A DNA stretch of 64,000 nt, taken from Cryptomeria japonica (Eukaryota; Streptophyta; Pinopsida; Cupressales; Cupressaceae). A program made the translations under genes and the position numbers. Shown here in pieces: positions 10,863 to 21,879 of this stretch (within the stretch, counting starts at the first letter, position 1; each line of letters opens with the position of its first letter). The DNA lies in assembly GCF_030272615.1 (NCBI RefSeq), contig NC_081408.1, forward strand, positions 401,725,889 to 401,789,888, read 5' to 3'. The notes beneath the pieces are model-generated. The model was not told where the DNA came from and searched no databases. It saw only the letters and a program-made list of their open reading frames with translations.

Positions 10863-11863
10863 ATATTTTTCTTTCTTCCTATTGACTTATCTTGAAAATA
10901 GTAGGTACAAAATTCTAATTTCTTAAAAATAAAATGTGCAATTTTAATATCAACAATATTATATATAAGTCTATGAAAAAACAAGTACAAAAATTCTACT
11001 CTACATAAAAAAATTAATATTAAAAAAGACATGTTGAGTATGGGTTGTGCACAACTCTCTGCATAGCTCTATTGGACATCTGACCATCACACATTGGATA
11101 TCTGACCATCACACATTGGATATCTGACCATCACACATATTGGATATTTGACCATCACACACATTAAACCTTGCTAGATTAAAGCTATCAAAATTTTATT
11201 ATAAGAGAGGTAGACAACATGAGTTGTTAATCACAAACAATTATTTTTTGCTTTTCCTTGGAGGTAAGAACTAGTCGAGTAAACTCGAACTCAAGACCTC
11301 CCATGTAGGAGGCTCATAGCTAACTATTGTGTTGTGGGGTCATCCTGTTAAGCACAAACTATTAACTTTTTAAAAATATCAACTTAATGTTTTACTCCTA
11401 GTGGATAAAAAGTTGATGCTATTTTTAAAAAGTTAATAGTTAGTAATAGTTTGTGATTAACAGGATGACCCCACAACACAAGAGTTAGCTACGAGCCTCC
11501 TACATGGGAGGTCTTGAGTTCGAGTTTACTCGACTAGTTCTTACCTCCAGGGAAAAGCTAAAATTTTTTGTTCGTAATTAACAACTCATATTGTCTACCT
11601 CTCTGACAATAAAATTTTGATAGCTTTAATCTAGCAAGGTTTAATATGTGTGATGGTCAGATATCTAATAGAGCTATGCAGAGAGTTGTGCACAACCCAT
11701 ACTCAACATGTCTTTTTTTAATGTAGAGTATAATTTTTGTACTTCTTTTTTCATAGACTTATATTTAATATTGTTGATATTAAAATTGTACATTTTTTTT
11801 TAAGAAATTAGAATTTTGCACCTACTATTTTCAAGATAAGTCCATAGGAAGAAAGAAAAATAT
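10863..11863. repeat. 1-kb foldback: long inverted repeat with 28-base loop
   Basis: The left arm (10863-11383) and right arm (11412-11863) are reverse complements with few mismatches; the outermost 54 bases differ at only about two positions. The loop is 11384-11411. The left arm is about 70 bases longer because it carries extra copies of a 23-26-bp unit (TTGGATATCTGACCATCACA, 11071-11163), present once on the right. Within each arm is a tRNA-like stretch (GAGTTAGCTACGAGCC, then GGTCTTGAGTTCGAGT, right-arm sense) suggestive of a SINE. A transcript through it would fold into one long hairpin. No protein is encoded. Confidence 0.9.
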
Positions 11864-11949
11864 ATAGCAAATACAAACAAATATGCCTTTTCTGATTTTG
11901 GGAAATTAGTTTGTCTTATCTCTTAAATTTGAAAAATTAATTTACATAA

Positions 11950-12584
11950 ATTTTAAAAAATAAATATAAGATTGTTAATAAATTTATTTATTCATCTAAA
12001 TCACAAATTTAATAAAAATAAAAAATATAATAATTCTTAAATAAATATAAAAATTTATCTTAACTAACCTATAAAATAATACTTCATTAAACTACTTAAA
12101 ATATTTTAATTATTTAAAAAAAATTCAAAACTATATGCATCCTTTCTAATTAGTAAAACTATATATATTTTTTTCATTAATAAAATCTACCTAAAATCTC
12201 TCAATTTTATTTTATTTTAAATCAAAATTATATATATGTCCTTTTTAATTAGTAAAAATAATCATACTACAAGGCCATATAGTGTTGATTACAAATAATT
12301 AGTAAAAACAATAAAATGTAATAGGTAAACACATTATTATAATTAATACATAAACTATAAATCTTCTTATTCACCTAAATCACAAATTCAATAAAAATAC
12401 TAAATAATACAAGAAAATATAATAAGTCTTAAATAAATATAAGAATTTGTCTCAACAAACAAATAAAATAATTCTAAACTAAACTACTTAATTTTTTTTT
12501 AAAAAGCAAAAAATATATACATCTTTTTTAATTAGTAAAAACAATCATACTACCATATGGCCTTATAGTTTTTTATATTAAAAA
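11950..12584. repeat. A+T-rich tandem repeat, copies 1 and 2
   Basis: Two diverged copies of a unit of about 250-370 bases begin near 11980 and 12360. Each carries, in order, TTATTCATCTAAATCACAAA, a TCTTAAATAAATATAA stretch, AACTAAACTACTTA, then TTAATTAGTAAAAACAATCA and a TATAGT end. A third copy lies at 14515-14730, on the other side of LINE-C. No coding capacity. Confidence 0.7.
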
Positions 12585-14472
12585 TCGAGGGAGAACTGTA
12601 CATAAAAAGAGAAAGCTGTCATCGCCACATGACAACAGAAACAAAAGGTAAACTAGGATGAGAGTCTGCGATTGCTCCATAGTGTATGACCCAAAAAGAG
12701 ATAAAAGGTCCAAAAAGATACAACAAGGAGAATATAAGAGAAAAAGATGCTATCTAGGACAGAATGCCATCAATGGCCTCCACCCATGCCGTCCACCCCT
12801 ACGGTCCTTCCATCCAGACAATGCTCTTATGGCTCAGGGTGTGAGATAGCATTGCCACCTAGTCGTAGGAGGGCTTCCTGTTGTTTCTAACTTCATTGTT
12901 CAGCCTCTTGAGCGTCTCTTCGAAAGGTGAGAGGTTGTCCATGTTGCGTCTCCATTCGTACCCATCTTTCATTTCATACACGAACATGGTAGCGTGGCCA
13001 TCTTTCAGGAATCTCAGCAGCTTATTCCTTTCAATGTTCATGGTAAGAGTAACCTGCGTAGCAATTTTTAAAAAAGTGAGTCTTCAGAAAGATTCAGTAA
13101 GGGCCCTGGTTTGAGCTTCAAACCTGTCAGCATTCCTAACCTTCCATATATACCAAAGGATATTAGTAGATAAAATAAACCAAAAGAGATTAGCATCTTT
13201 TTTTAAGCTATGAATATAACCAGAGATAACTTCCATTGTGTTTGTAAGGTCAGTGATAGAAAAACCAAACATTAACCAGATCTCCCTAGCAATGGAATAG
13301 TCAAAGAAGATATGCCTTCCAGTATTAGGGAGTTTACAAATAGAACAAAGCTCAAAATCATCACAACTCCTTTTTAAAGGGAGCCTATTCAGCAGCAACA
13401 ACCATTTAAAGCACTTGAGTTTGGGCTCAATCGGACTTTTCCAAAGCCTGCTAAAGATTAGATTAGAGAGGTCAGAGTACCATAACATATTAGCATGAAT
13501 AATAATAGAGGAATCAGAGTTCAGCTTAGCATATATATTTTGTGCCTTAATTTTAGATAAAGGAATATCATCAATCCATTTAAATGAAAGGAAACTATGC
13601 GAGTCCACACAACACTCCTTAAGTAATCCAAGATCCACACAGGCCCGCTTAATCAAGTGATAGGTTCTTTTTTGAGAGGGAGGGAGGTTGAATTTCAAGC
13701 TGAATTCTTCCCACGACGGGATATTCCCATGCTCCAACAGATCAATGAAAAGCTTAATGCCTTTGTTGGCCCAAGCCCTAGCTGAGCACCCCTGTGTGAG
13801 AGCCAGAGACTTGCCCGCATGATAAAGGTTCCACCAAATAGACCTCTCACCATGGATAAGGTCACCACTACTAGCACTAGTGTTTCCTAAGAATCCTCTA
13901 ACATGTTCCCAGACCTTCCAAATAGGCCTAAACACACAAGAGCCTTGGACAGAGATAGGGAACTCTCTAGCCACGAGATCGACAAAAGGTAACTCTTTCC
14001 AGGTGTTGGCCTTCTTCGGAACGACCCTCTCAATGTTGCTCCTGATTAGAACTTTCCAGGGCTCCTGCCCTTCCAAGGCATGAAAGATCCATTTAGCCGC
14101 GAGAGCAATACCTTGGGTCCTAAGATCTTTTAAACCAACGCCACCAAGAGTTTTCTCCGTGTGACACCACTTCCAATTAACAACATGAAGTTTCTTATTG
14201 CCTTTACCGTCCGACCAAAGAAACCGTCTAATAGCCTTCTGAATATCAAGGATCTAATAATTGCTAAACATCCAGGTAGAGGAATAGTAAATATTGTAAG
14301 ATGAGAGGATTTTTTGGCAAACTTGAACTCTACCAGCTAGGGAGAGGAATCTATTGTTCCATTTGTTTAGTTTCTTTTCAATTTTCTCTTTAACCCAGAG
14401 CCACATATCCTTCAGGGAGGGGGATACAGAGAAAGGAGCACCAAGGTATTTAACAATCTTGGATGGGCCACC
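12585..14472 (-). mobile_element. LINE-C: 5'-truncated L1-type retrotransposon
   Basis: The element contains only the C-terminal part of ORF2 and the 3' region, on the minus strand, and begins abruptly around 14472, as L1 copies do when reverse transcription stops early. It is flanked by near-identical direct repeats, CCTTATAGTTTTTTATATTA at 12561 and CCTTATAGTTTTTGATTAAA at 14473, which look like a target-site duplication of about 20 bp with small changes. It interrupts an A+T-rich tandem repeat. I cannot see a clear poly-A tail (it would be oligo-T near 12585). Confidence 0.8.
13084..14470 (-). pseudogene. LINE-C ORF2 C-terminus with zf-RVT domain
   Basis: From about 14470 the frame reads IVKYLGAPFSVSPSLKDMW, the thumb-region signature after L1 RT. 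It is broken by TAG at 14254-14256, then remains open for about 390 codons to 13084. GGVGLKDLRTQGIALAAKWI and WSDGKGNKKLHVVNWKWC are typical of the connection region. The zf-RVT domain is seen as SPIEPKLKCFKWLLLLNRLP followed by CSICKLPNTGRHIFF. The 3' remainder (12859-13041) encodes a charged segment in another frame. RT catalytic motifs are absent because of 5' truncation. Confidence 0.88.
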
Positions 14473-15157
14473 CCTTATAGTTTTTGATTAAAAACATATT
14501 AATAGTTTTATAATTAGTACATAAAATAATAAATCTATTTATTCATCTAAATCACAAATTAAAAAATAAAAAAATAAATAGTATAATGAAATATAATAAT
14601 TCTTAGATAAATATAAAAATTTGTCTTAACTAACAAATAAAATATTTCTAAACTAAACTACCTAAAATCTCTTAATTTAAAAAATAAAATCAAAACTATA
14701 TACATCCATTTTAATTTGTAAAAACAACTGTAAGACCACTGAAAGGCCACTTAGGTAAAAAACATTTGGTATGTTTTTTTTTTTTAATGTATATTATTAT
14801 TATTTAAAAATAATTTATATTACTTATATTATAATATATTTAAATTTATTATTTTCTATTATAAATAAAATATAATATATACTCATAATATAAGTATACT
14901 ATTATTCTAAATTTTTTTTTATGTTATATAAAAATATAACATGTACAAAATATGTTTTCACATTCTTACGTGGCTAAATTATTTTATTTTGTTGATTCAA
15001 ACACAAAGAAAACCATGTGGATGTTAAGATATTAAGGTTTTATTAAGAATTCTATGAATCCAAAGAATATTTTATATAATATAACATATTATTATTATAT
15101 CCTATATTTTATATAATGAAAATTCATTTGAAAAAATATATTATATTTTATAATAAC
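14473..15157. repeat. A+T-rich tandem repeat copy 3 and very A+T-rich DNA
   Basis: Bases 14515-14730 repeat the unit seen at 11980 and 12360 (ATTCATCTAAATCACAAATT, AACTAAACTACCTAAAATCT). From 14760 to 15157 the DNA is nearly pure A+T with no frame of interest. Confidence 0.6.
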
Positions 15158-15540
15158 TCTCTCTCTCTCTCTCTCTCTCTCCACATGTCTCTCTCATCTC
15201 CTTCTCTTTAGTCTCTCTACCCATCTCTATCTATTACTCTATCATAGTGCCACATATATCTTTGTTTCTCCCTCTCCCTCTCCCTCTCCCTCTATATCTA
15301 TATATATCTCCCTCTCTATCTTTCCCTCTCCCCTCTCTCTATCGCACTCTATCTTTCTCCCCTACCTCTTCCTCTCTATCTATCTATCTCTTTATCTATA
15401 TCACTCAATTTTAATCTCAATCCACCTCTCTGTCTGTCTATCTCTTTATCCCTCTCTATATTTTAATATCTTCCTCCACCTCTCTCTATCTCTATCTCTT
15501 CATCTCCCCCTCTATCTTCATCTCTACTTTTAACTACTTT
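15158..15540. repeat. Pyrimidine-strand island with (CT)n microsatellite
   Basis: A run of about 12 CT units starts at 15158, followed by nearly 360 bases dominated by C and T with CTCTCTAT and TCCCTC variants. The complementary strand is a long purine tract. It is a degenerate microsatellite and could form triplex DNA; no gene is present. Confidence 0.85.
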
Positions 15541-16449
15541 GAATTAACTACACTATTGGTAGTAACTTGACGCATAGCGTCTCTTGTCTTATTATGTCAT
15601 TGTGTGATTGGCCCCTTTGTCCTAGTAACTTGTTTGTCCTCGTCACCTTTAATATTTCTTGTCTTTTCCTAAGTCTCTAATTTGTAAATATAATGTGCAA
15701 TGTTGACATTTGGTAGTCTAGCGCACACATATAGCCTATTAGAGTTGTGAGGTTTGTGATATGGTGTCACCTATCTTATGGGCTCATGTCTTCAATAGAG
15801 TCAGTGTAAATATTCTTCCAGCAAGGCACTCCCTAATTAGTTGTGTAATAGTTAGAGTCTTGTCAACACTATGAGGTTGCAATTTGATGCCACATGTATT
15901 GGGCCCATTGACATTCATAGAAGCTTTTGGTTAGTGTTATCCATATGGCATTCAAGCACATGCTCACAAAAGGAAAATTGAGGGACTTAGTGTGGAGTGC
16001 AAGCGTGCAGCATGATGACACGTGTCCAAAGAAGTAAATAGATGCATAAGCTTGTAGGATGATTTGTAAAGTGCTTTATTAAATGTTGAAAAGTGACTAG
16101 TTAGTTGCAAATGACTTGTTTAATAATGGTGGACATGACTACTACCAATCTAATTCCTAGCCAAATTAATCAAATAAATAGTGTATTATAGACACCATAA
16201 CGTATATTTTTTTGTTGCAAGAAGAATTTGGATGAACTTTGAGCTCTTTGTTGCACTTTGGGAGAATTTAAAGTTTATGGGAAAATTCAAGTTGTCATTA
16301 TAAGATACAATTATTCAAATTTATTTCTATTTTTGTTTTTGAGCATTTCTAAAGTTTCTATAAATAAATTTATAAGAAGGAAGGGGTCAAATAGAAGTAA
16401 TTGTTGAAAAACCTAATCAAAATTCAACTCTAAATTCTTAAAACTCGAC
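15541..16449. other. Non-coding stretch upstream of the unidentified coding element
   Basis: No convincing reading frame or repeat terminus was found. It may be the 5' leader of the element relic that follows, but no boundary marks this. Confidence 0.35.
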
Positions 16450-19400
16450 AAATGACTTGTTCAAGTGGTCAACCTTCCACTTTAAAGAGAGCATTGGATG
16501 AATACCTATTGATTCAATTCCCAAGGTCTTCCAAAAAGCTAGTAAATGTCCATGGTTTGGGTGATGTGGCAGACAAGTTACTTGATAATGCATGTGGGTA
16601 TAGAGATGTTGACATTCTTGTTCTCTGATGCTCTCTTTTCAAGTATTGGTTTAAGAAGAGGTAATATCGTGTTCTATTATAAAATTCTTGGATGCTAGAT
16701 TTGACTAAGGTCATGGTGCCCAAAATTATGTGAATGTTGACTTCATCAACGTAGTAGCCAAATTATATGATGCACCAAAAAGGATGGTATTGGCTCATAA
16801 TGGAAGTGAAGGATCAATTTGAGTAAAGATCCTATTTCTAAGGTTTTTGGATTGAACCTAGCTGCCAATAAAGTCATCAATTTTGAAGATTTCAAGGAGA
16901 AATATCAGTTGAACAAGAGCAATTGTAGAATTGTACTTCTTCCCAAGCATAGGTTTAGAGGGTTGGACAAAAAGTCCATCAAAATTCTAAACAATGGAGT
17001 AGAGGCTCTTAGTATCGATCCATTTGAGGACTACTTTATTATAACATATCATAGTTTATGCCAAGTTTTGGGTGAAGATGCTAAAGAAAAGATGCATATT
17101 CACCTTATGCACATGGCAACAAATATCCAAGACCTAATGGTATATAGTGAATATGACTTTGCTTAAAACATTGTAGAGAATATGCACAAATAATTGGTGG
17201 CCATCAGGGTAAATGATAAGCAAGTAAATTTTAGGTGGTGTCCCCTATTGTGTCACATGTTTTTGTATTAAGAAGAAATGTATAGAGTAAGGCTCTGCAA
17301 GTTAAATATTTTGACATCTTGAGTGTTTTCTTCCTTGTCTAATGTTGGACATATATATAGGATAACCATTTTGATAATGCCAATTATGTCATATTTGAAT
17401 AGTGTTTTGTTAGAATAATTTTTTCTCTGGAGAGGAAGATTGCCAAAAGAAACCATTGATATTTTGAGATAAAAGGATAGAACTAATTTGGGAATCCAAC
17501 ACAATTAGGTAGATTTGTACTTTCATACCAACACCACTGCCATAAGGGTATACGGTTGTAAAGTGAGCCCACATATTCTACCCAAGAATGTTCCAATGAG
17601 ATTGGCCTATTTGGAAATAATTTGGTAGTTGAATAAATTAGACAAGGCACATTTGAGAGGGCAAAAGAAAGGATATTTCTTTATTACATGTACAAAGTTT
17701 TTTTTGTCCATTAGTACGAATAAATATGGATTAGATCAAAATCAAAAGGCCCCAATTTATTCATGAAGTTTTGTATGTAGAAGATGTTATAAGAAATTGA
17801 TTAACAATTGACGAGGTGAATGATAGAAGAGCCAAATGGACTAGTATAATGAGGGGTGAAGAGCAAAGGAAAAAAATGCATGCAAATCATCCTAGTGCTT
17901 TTGCATAAACAAGGGTTCCTATCCTTAGGAAATAGAAAATATTTAAAAGTGTCAATGGACTAATTGGAAAGTCTCCTACAATAAATGAAAGTTATGAATA
18001 TCAACCAGAGAGGGACCCTCATACTCCTATCCCTCCATATATTTCTACTTCTAAAGGGAAGGATCATATGGAAAGTGAATTGGTCCAACGAGATCGATCT
18101 CAATTTTCTGTTGTCCCTTAGAGAAAACACAAAAGAAAAGGAATCTTATTAATTACATAATTGAAGGGGAGGCAATTGAGATTGAGGATGTTGCAAAGAA
18201 TGTGATTGGGGAGGAACAAGAGGTTGTTCAATCCATATCTTCACCCCCAAGGGTCATGATTGTTGGTATGCCAAGAAATAGGATGGAAATGAAACTCAAA
18301 TATAGAAATGATGATAATAATGACATCAAAGCCCTCACTTGTTTAGAATTCACGTCAAATGATGATTTTGTCAAGACTTGGGATTTCTGGGATTTTGTAC
18401 TTAGGATGAAGAAAGATGAGTTTCAAGAGAAATTGGAGAAATCCAAAATAAATTTAAACCCTTCACAATATGAAGATATTTCTCAAAAGGTGTTGCATGA
18501 AGTAGGCTTTGATATTAGTAAAATTACTCCTAAGGAAAGAAGAAGATTGGTAAAAAATAGTGGGTTATTGTTACACCCATATTAGGATATATTTTTCACT
18601 TTCTTTGGACACCATTAGAAGATAGGATGAAGAAGTTTTGGCTAGAGAAGAGAAAGTCAAGCATGCCTTCTTTGGATCAAGGTTTAGTACCAAATTTGAA
18701 ACCTTGGCAATCTTGGCTATGGCCCCTGGCACTAATAAGCTAAAAGAGGTGGACAATATTCACGACTTAATAGGAAATCTCATTGCCAAGATATTAACTA
18801 ACATTAATGTCCACCAAAATTGCATAGATTCTTACAATAAACACAACTCTCTTCAGTGAAGCAAACAAAAAGTTGCAAGTAAATTTTGCCAAGTTGCATG
18901 AAAGATATGTGAAGATACTTGTTCAATTCAATTAATTGATGTCACTTAAAATTTCACCTCCAAGTAAAATAGTACAAATAATTTTTACACCTTAAAGTTC
19001 TGCAGATCCATCAACATCAAAGAAAAATGCCTTGGTTGCAGATATTATAGAATTAAAGGAGCAAATGCAAGAGGCCAAAGAGGAGACAATGAAAAGAAGC
19101 AATAACTTAGTTAATGATTTGATTAATTTTAGATTGACTAGAATAATGGAAAAATATGATGACACAAGAAATTTTTTTTAGATTTGAGGTCATCTTATGT
19201 TAAATATATGGAAGACAACGGAATTTTGAAATGGATAAATGATACATGAACTCCTAAGATTGAAATTATGAAATAAGTGCATAAACAGGTGAAGTGTGAT
19301 CCAAAAGTTCCTAAGGAACTCATACAAACTAATAATTTGTTGGTTATACTTGAATAGTTTATTGCATGCACATCAAAACTGAATAAACAGGTAAATGATA

Positions 19401-19690
19401 TGTATGCTTTACTTGAAATGATAGAGAAAAGAATTATGTTAGAAATTTTGGATAATGATGGGAAGATCAAACCATCAAAGAAATGAAAAGGATAATTTAG
19501 TACAGTGGTGCCAACCCTAGCCTCATCTATATGTTCCAATGAAGAATTTGAGATGAATTTGTTGAATACTACATTGGATGAATTGTTTACCCTAAAAATG
19601 AATCTTGACATTTTTAGTAAGGAGACTAGGGTAATTTTGGATGCAAAATATGTTATACATAATGAAAAAATAGCTAAGTTATTTTAATTC
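16450..19690 (+). pseudogene. Relic of an unidentified multi-kilobase element ORF
   Basis: A plus-strand coding region in pieces. It opens near ATG 16452 (TCSSGQPSTLKRALDEYLLI), shifts frame by 16819, then gives a 115-residue open block (16819-17166: VINFEDFKEKYQLN, RIVLLPKHRFRGLDKKSIKI). A later block (18202-18585) shows KMKKDEFQEKL-like charged helices and ITPKERRRLVKNSGLLLHPY. Further helical fragments (ELKEQMQEAKEETMKRSNN, near 19060) follow. I recognise no RT, integrase, transposase or known fold. A related 3' region occurs at 7260-8030, so this is a dispersed family rather than a single-copy gene. Confidence 0.45.
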
Positions 19691-21059
19691 CAATGGCCTT
19701 AAGAGAAGATGTTTGTAGCTTGTATAGAGAAGTATAAAAAATAGGGAATATCTACATTTCAATAAAACATTATGCTTCAATATTCAAACACCTAGATCAA
19801 CAAATGACTTAATTTTGGCAATTTTGTAGCAGTGTAATAGTTTTGGCTTATGTGGCATTTTCAACATCAAGCTCGGTCTTCTTTAATGGATATAATTGAT
19901 TTGTGAAGCTTGTTTTGAAAGGGAAACTATATCTTGTAATGGGCACAAGTCCCAAAGTTACTTTTATTAAATAAAACATTCAAATGTAACTAAAAAGATA
20001 GACATGAATCATGTAATTTGGTTTTAGGCCAACACATTTTTCTTTTCTATATAAGTGACTTGATATATTGTTAAAGGATCCTAGAATTCCATTATTTAGG
20101 TGGGTGTTTTGTTGACAGGTCAATATTTTGAGTCATTGAAAACAATTTTTCTTGTAGTGAAAAATCCATGTATGACATATTTTCATTTCAAGTTAATTAG
20201 AATGAATAATGCTTACAATTGTCTCCTTGATGTATGTACTTCTTATATATAGAGCGATTAAGGTTGTTGCTTTTGTTCATGTAATAGATTAAATGCTTTG
20301 AGTGAGATATGGAGAATCATGTATATCATTAAGGATTTGTAAGTAGAATTGTTGGAGAAACCCTTTTGTTAGATGTGTCTTTGTTAGGCACTAATACAAT
20401 TATCCTCTAAGTTTGAAGTTTGGATGTAAGAACGATAAACCACTTGAATGTTTTTATATTTACTAAGTTTGGATTAAAAGTTCATATCTTTTATAAGTTA
20501 ATTTAATGTATATATGTTCTCAAAGCTAGTAGTAAAAATATTTCCAAGAATCTAGCCAATTATAAGTTAATCTTATGCATCTTGGTAAACATTTCTGAGA
20601 ACATTTATGCTATAACAATATCCTAATGTATAGAAGGAAGAATCTATTGATATTGAGATGAGGGATACCCTCTAGGTCTACTGGAACCTAAAGTATAGAG
20701 GAGAACTATTCTATTGTCTCATGTTCATTAGTCATTGATATGAAAATATTAAACATTAGAAATGGCTATTCTATAGAGATATTTAAATCAATTAGAAACA
20801 CCAACAATGCCCTAGATTTCTTTTTATACAACATTACGTTCATGAAATTGACAAGACATGTTATATTACTAACCATGCAATTCATAATACAAAAGAGAAT
20901 AATTAAAAATAGTCCACAAACTTTGGACACAATGGAGCCACAATTTAATGACTTTGACACCGTTCTTAATCACATCAAAGATGACACTTTGGATAGAGAG
21001 ACATTCACGAAAAGGCATGTGAATTAAGAGGATCAAATGTGAGTAGGAACTAAATGAAT
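19691..21059. other. Non-coding 3' region of the unidentified element and A+T-rich DNA
   Basis: Bases 20230-20720 share ordered motifs with 7380-8000 and are probably the 3' untranslated end of the same family. An open stretch at 20740-21027 has no recognisable signature and I do not call it a gene. Confidence 0.4.

Positions 21060-21109
<50 letters not shown>
21060..21109. repeat. (GT)n microsatellite, about 25 units
   Basis: An uninterrupted GT dinucleotide run ending in GCATACATATATA. Uninterrupted length this great usually means high mutation rate and polymorphism. Confidence 0.97.
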
Positions 21110-21110
<1 letters not shown>

Positions 21111-21879
21111 ATACATATATAAGATTAAACATTAGACATCAAGATATGCACATTCTAGGATTTCATTGAAGATGACTAATGGGATGTTAACAATACATTG
21201 AGATGTATTATTCTGCAATTAAGAGTGGGACGTAAAGAACTACCAATTTTATTCCAAATGATATCGTTATCTAACAATTTAGTATATAGCTGGGAGACAA
21301 TGGATTAAGCAATACATAGTTGTCCCTTCTATTTTGCATCAATGTACCAACTTTATATATTGAAAAAAAAAGTAGGAAATATTGTAAAGGCTTATTACAA
21401 CATAGTATTTGATTCTAGTCATACTATATTAGAAAAAATTGTGAAGACACCACAAGATATTCTTTATGAAGGTATGCTATTATACATGATTTATACAAGA
21501 TATTGTGGAGATGGGAAATCAGGAACACATGAAACTTAAAATAGGCCAACCACTAAACCCTAGAAACACACTAGATCCAAATCTTCAACAATAGAGTATG
21601 TATGAATGCAAGCAAGAATGAATGAATAAACAAACAATTATACCTTCATGTGACTAAAAATGATGTTTTAAATTCATATAAGCATAGGGTATGCAAACTT
21701 ATAGAAGATTTTGACACTTTTAATCTATCATCCATACCTAGAATTCATAATAAACATGTTGGCAGACTATCTGCAATACAAGCTCAGTATGATATAACAA
21801 ATGATATCAACAATGGTAGAAAACAATAGTATGTCAAGGTTGTGGTTAGACCTTCTACACCTAATAATAAAATTCATTG
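21110..21879. other. A+T-rich DNA upstream of Gypsy-2
   Basis: Small open stretches (such as 21342-21539) carry no family signature. It might hold the decayed gag or protease of Gypsy-2, but no zinc knuckle or DTG/DSG motif is visible. Confidence 0.35.

Noticed and set aside
11280-11330. Possible tRNA gene inside the foldback
   Set aside because: A- and B-box-like pieces are present, but there is no cloverleaf with acceptor stem; it is better read as SINE-derived.
20869-21132. Frame containing a His/Thr run
   Set aside because: It is a translation of the (GT)n microsatellite.
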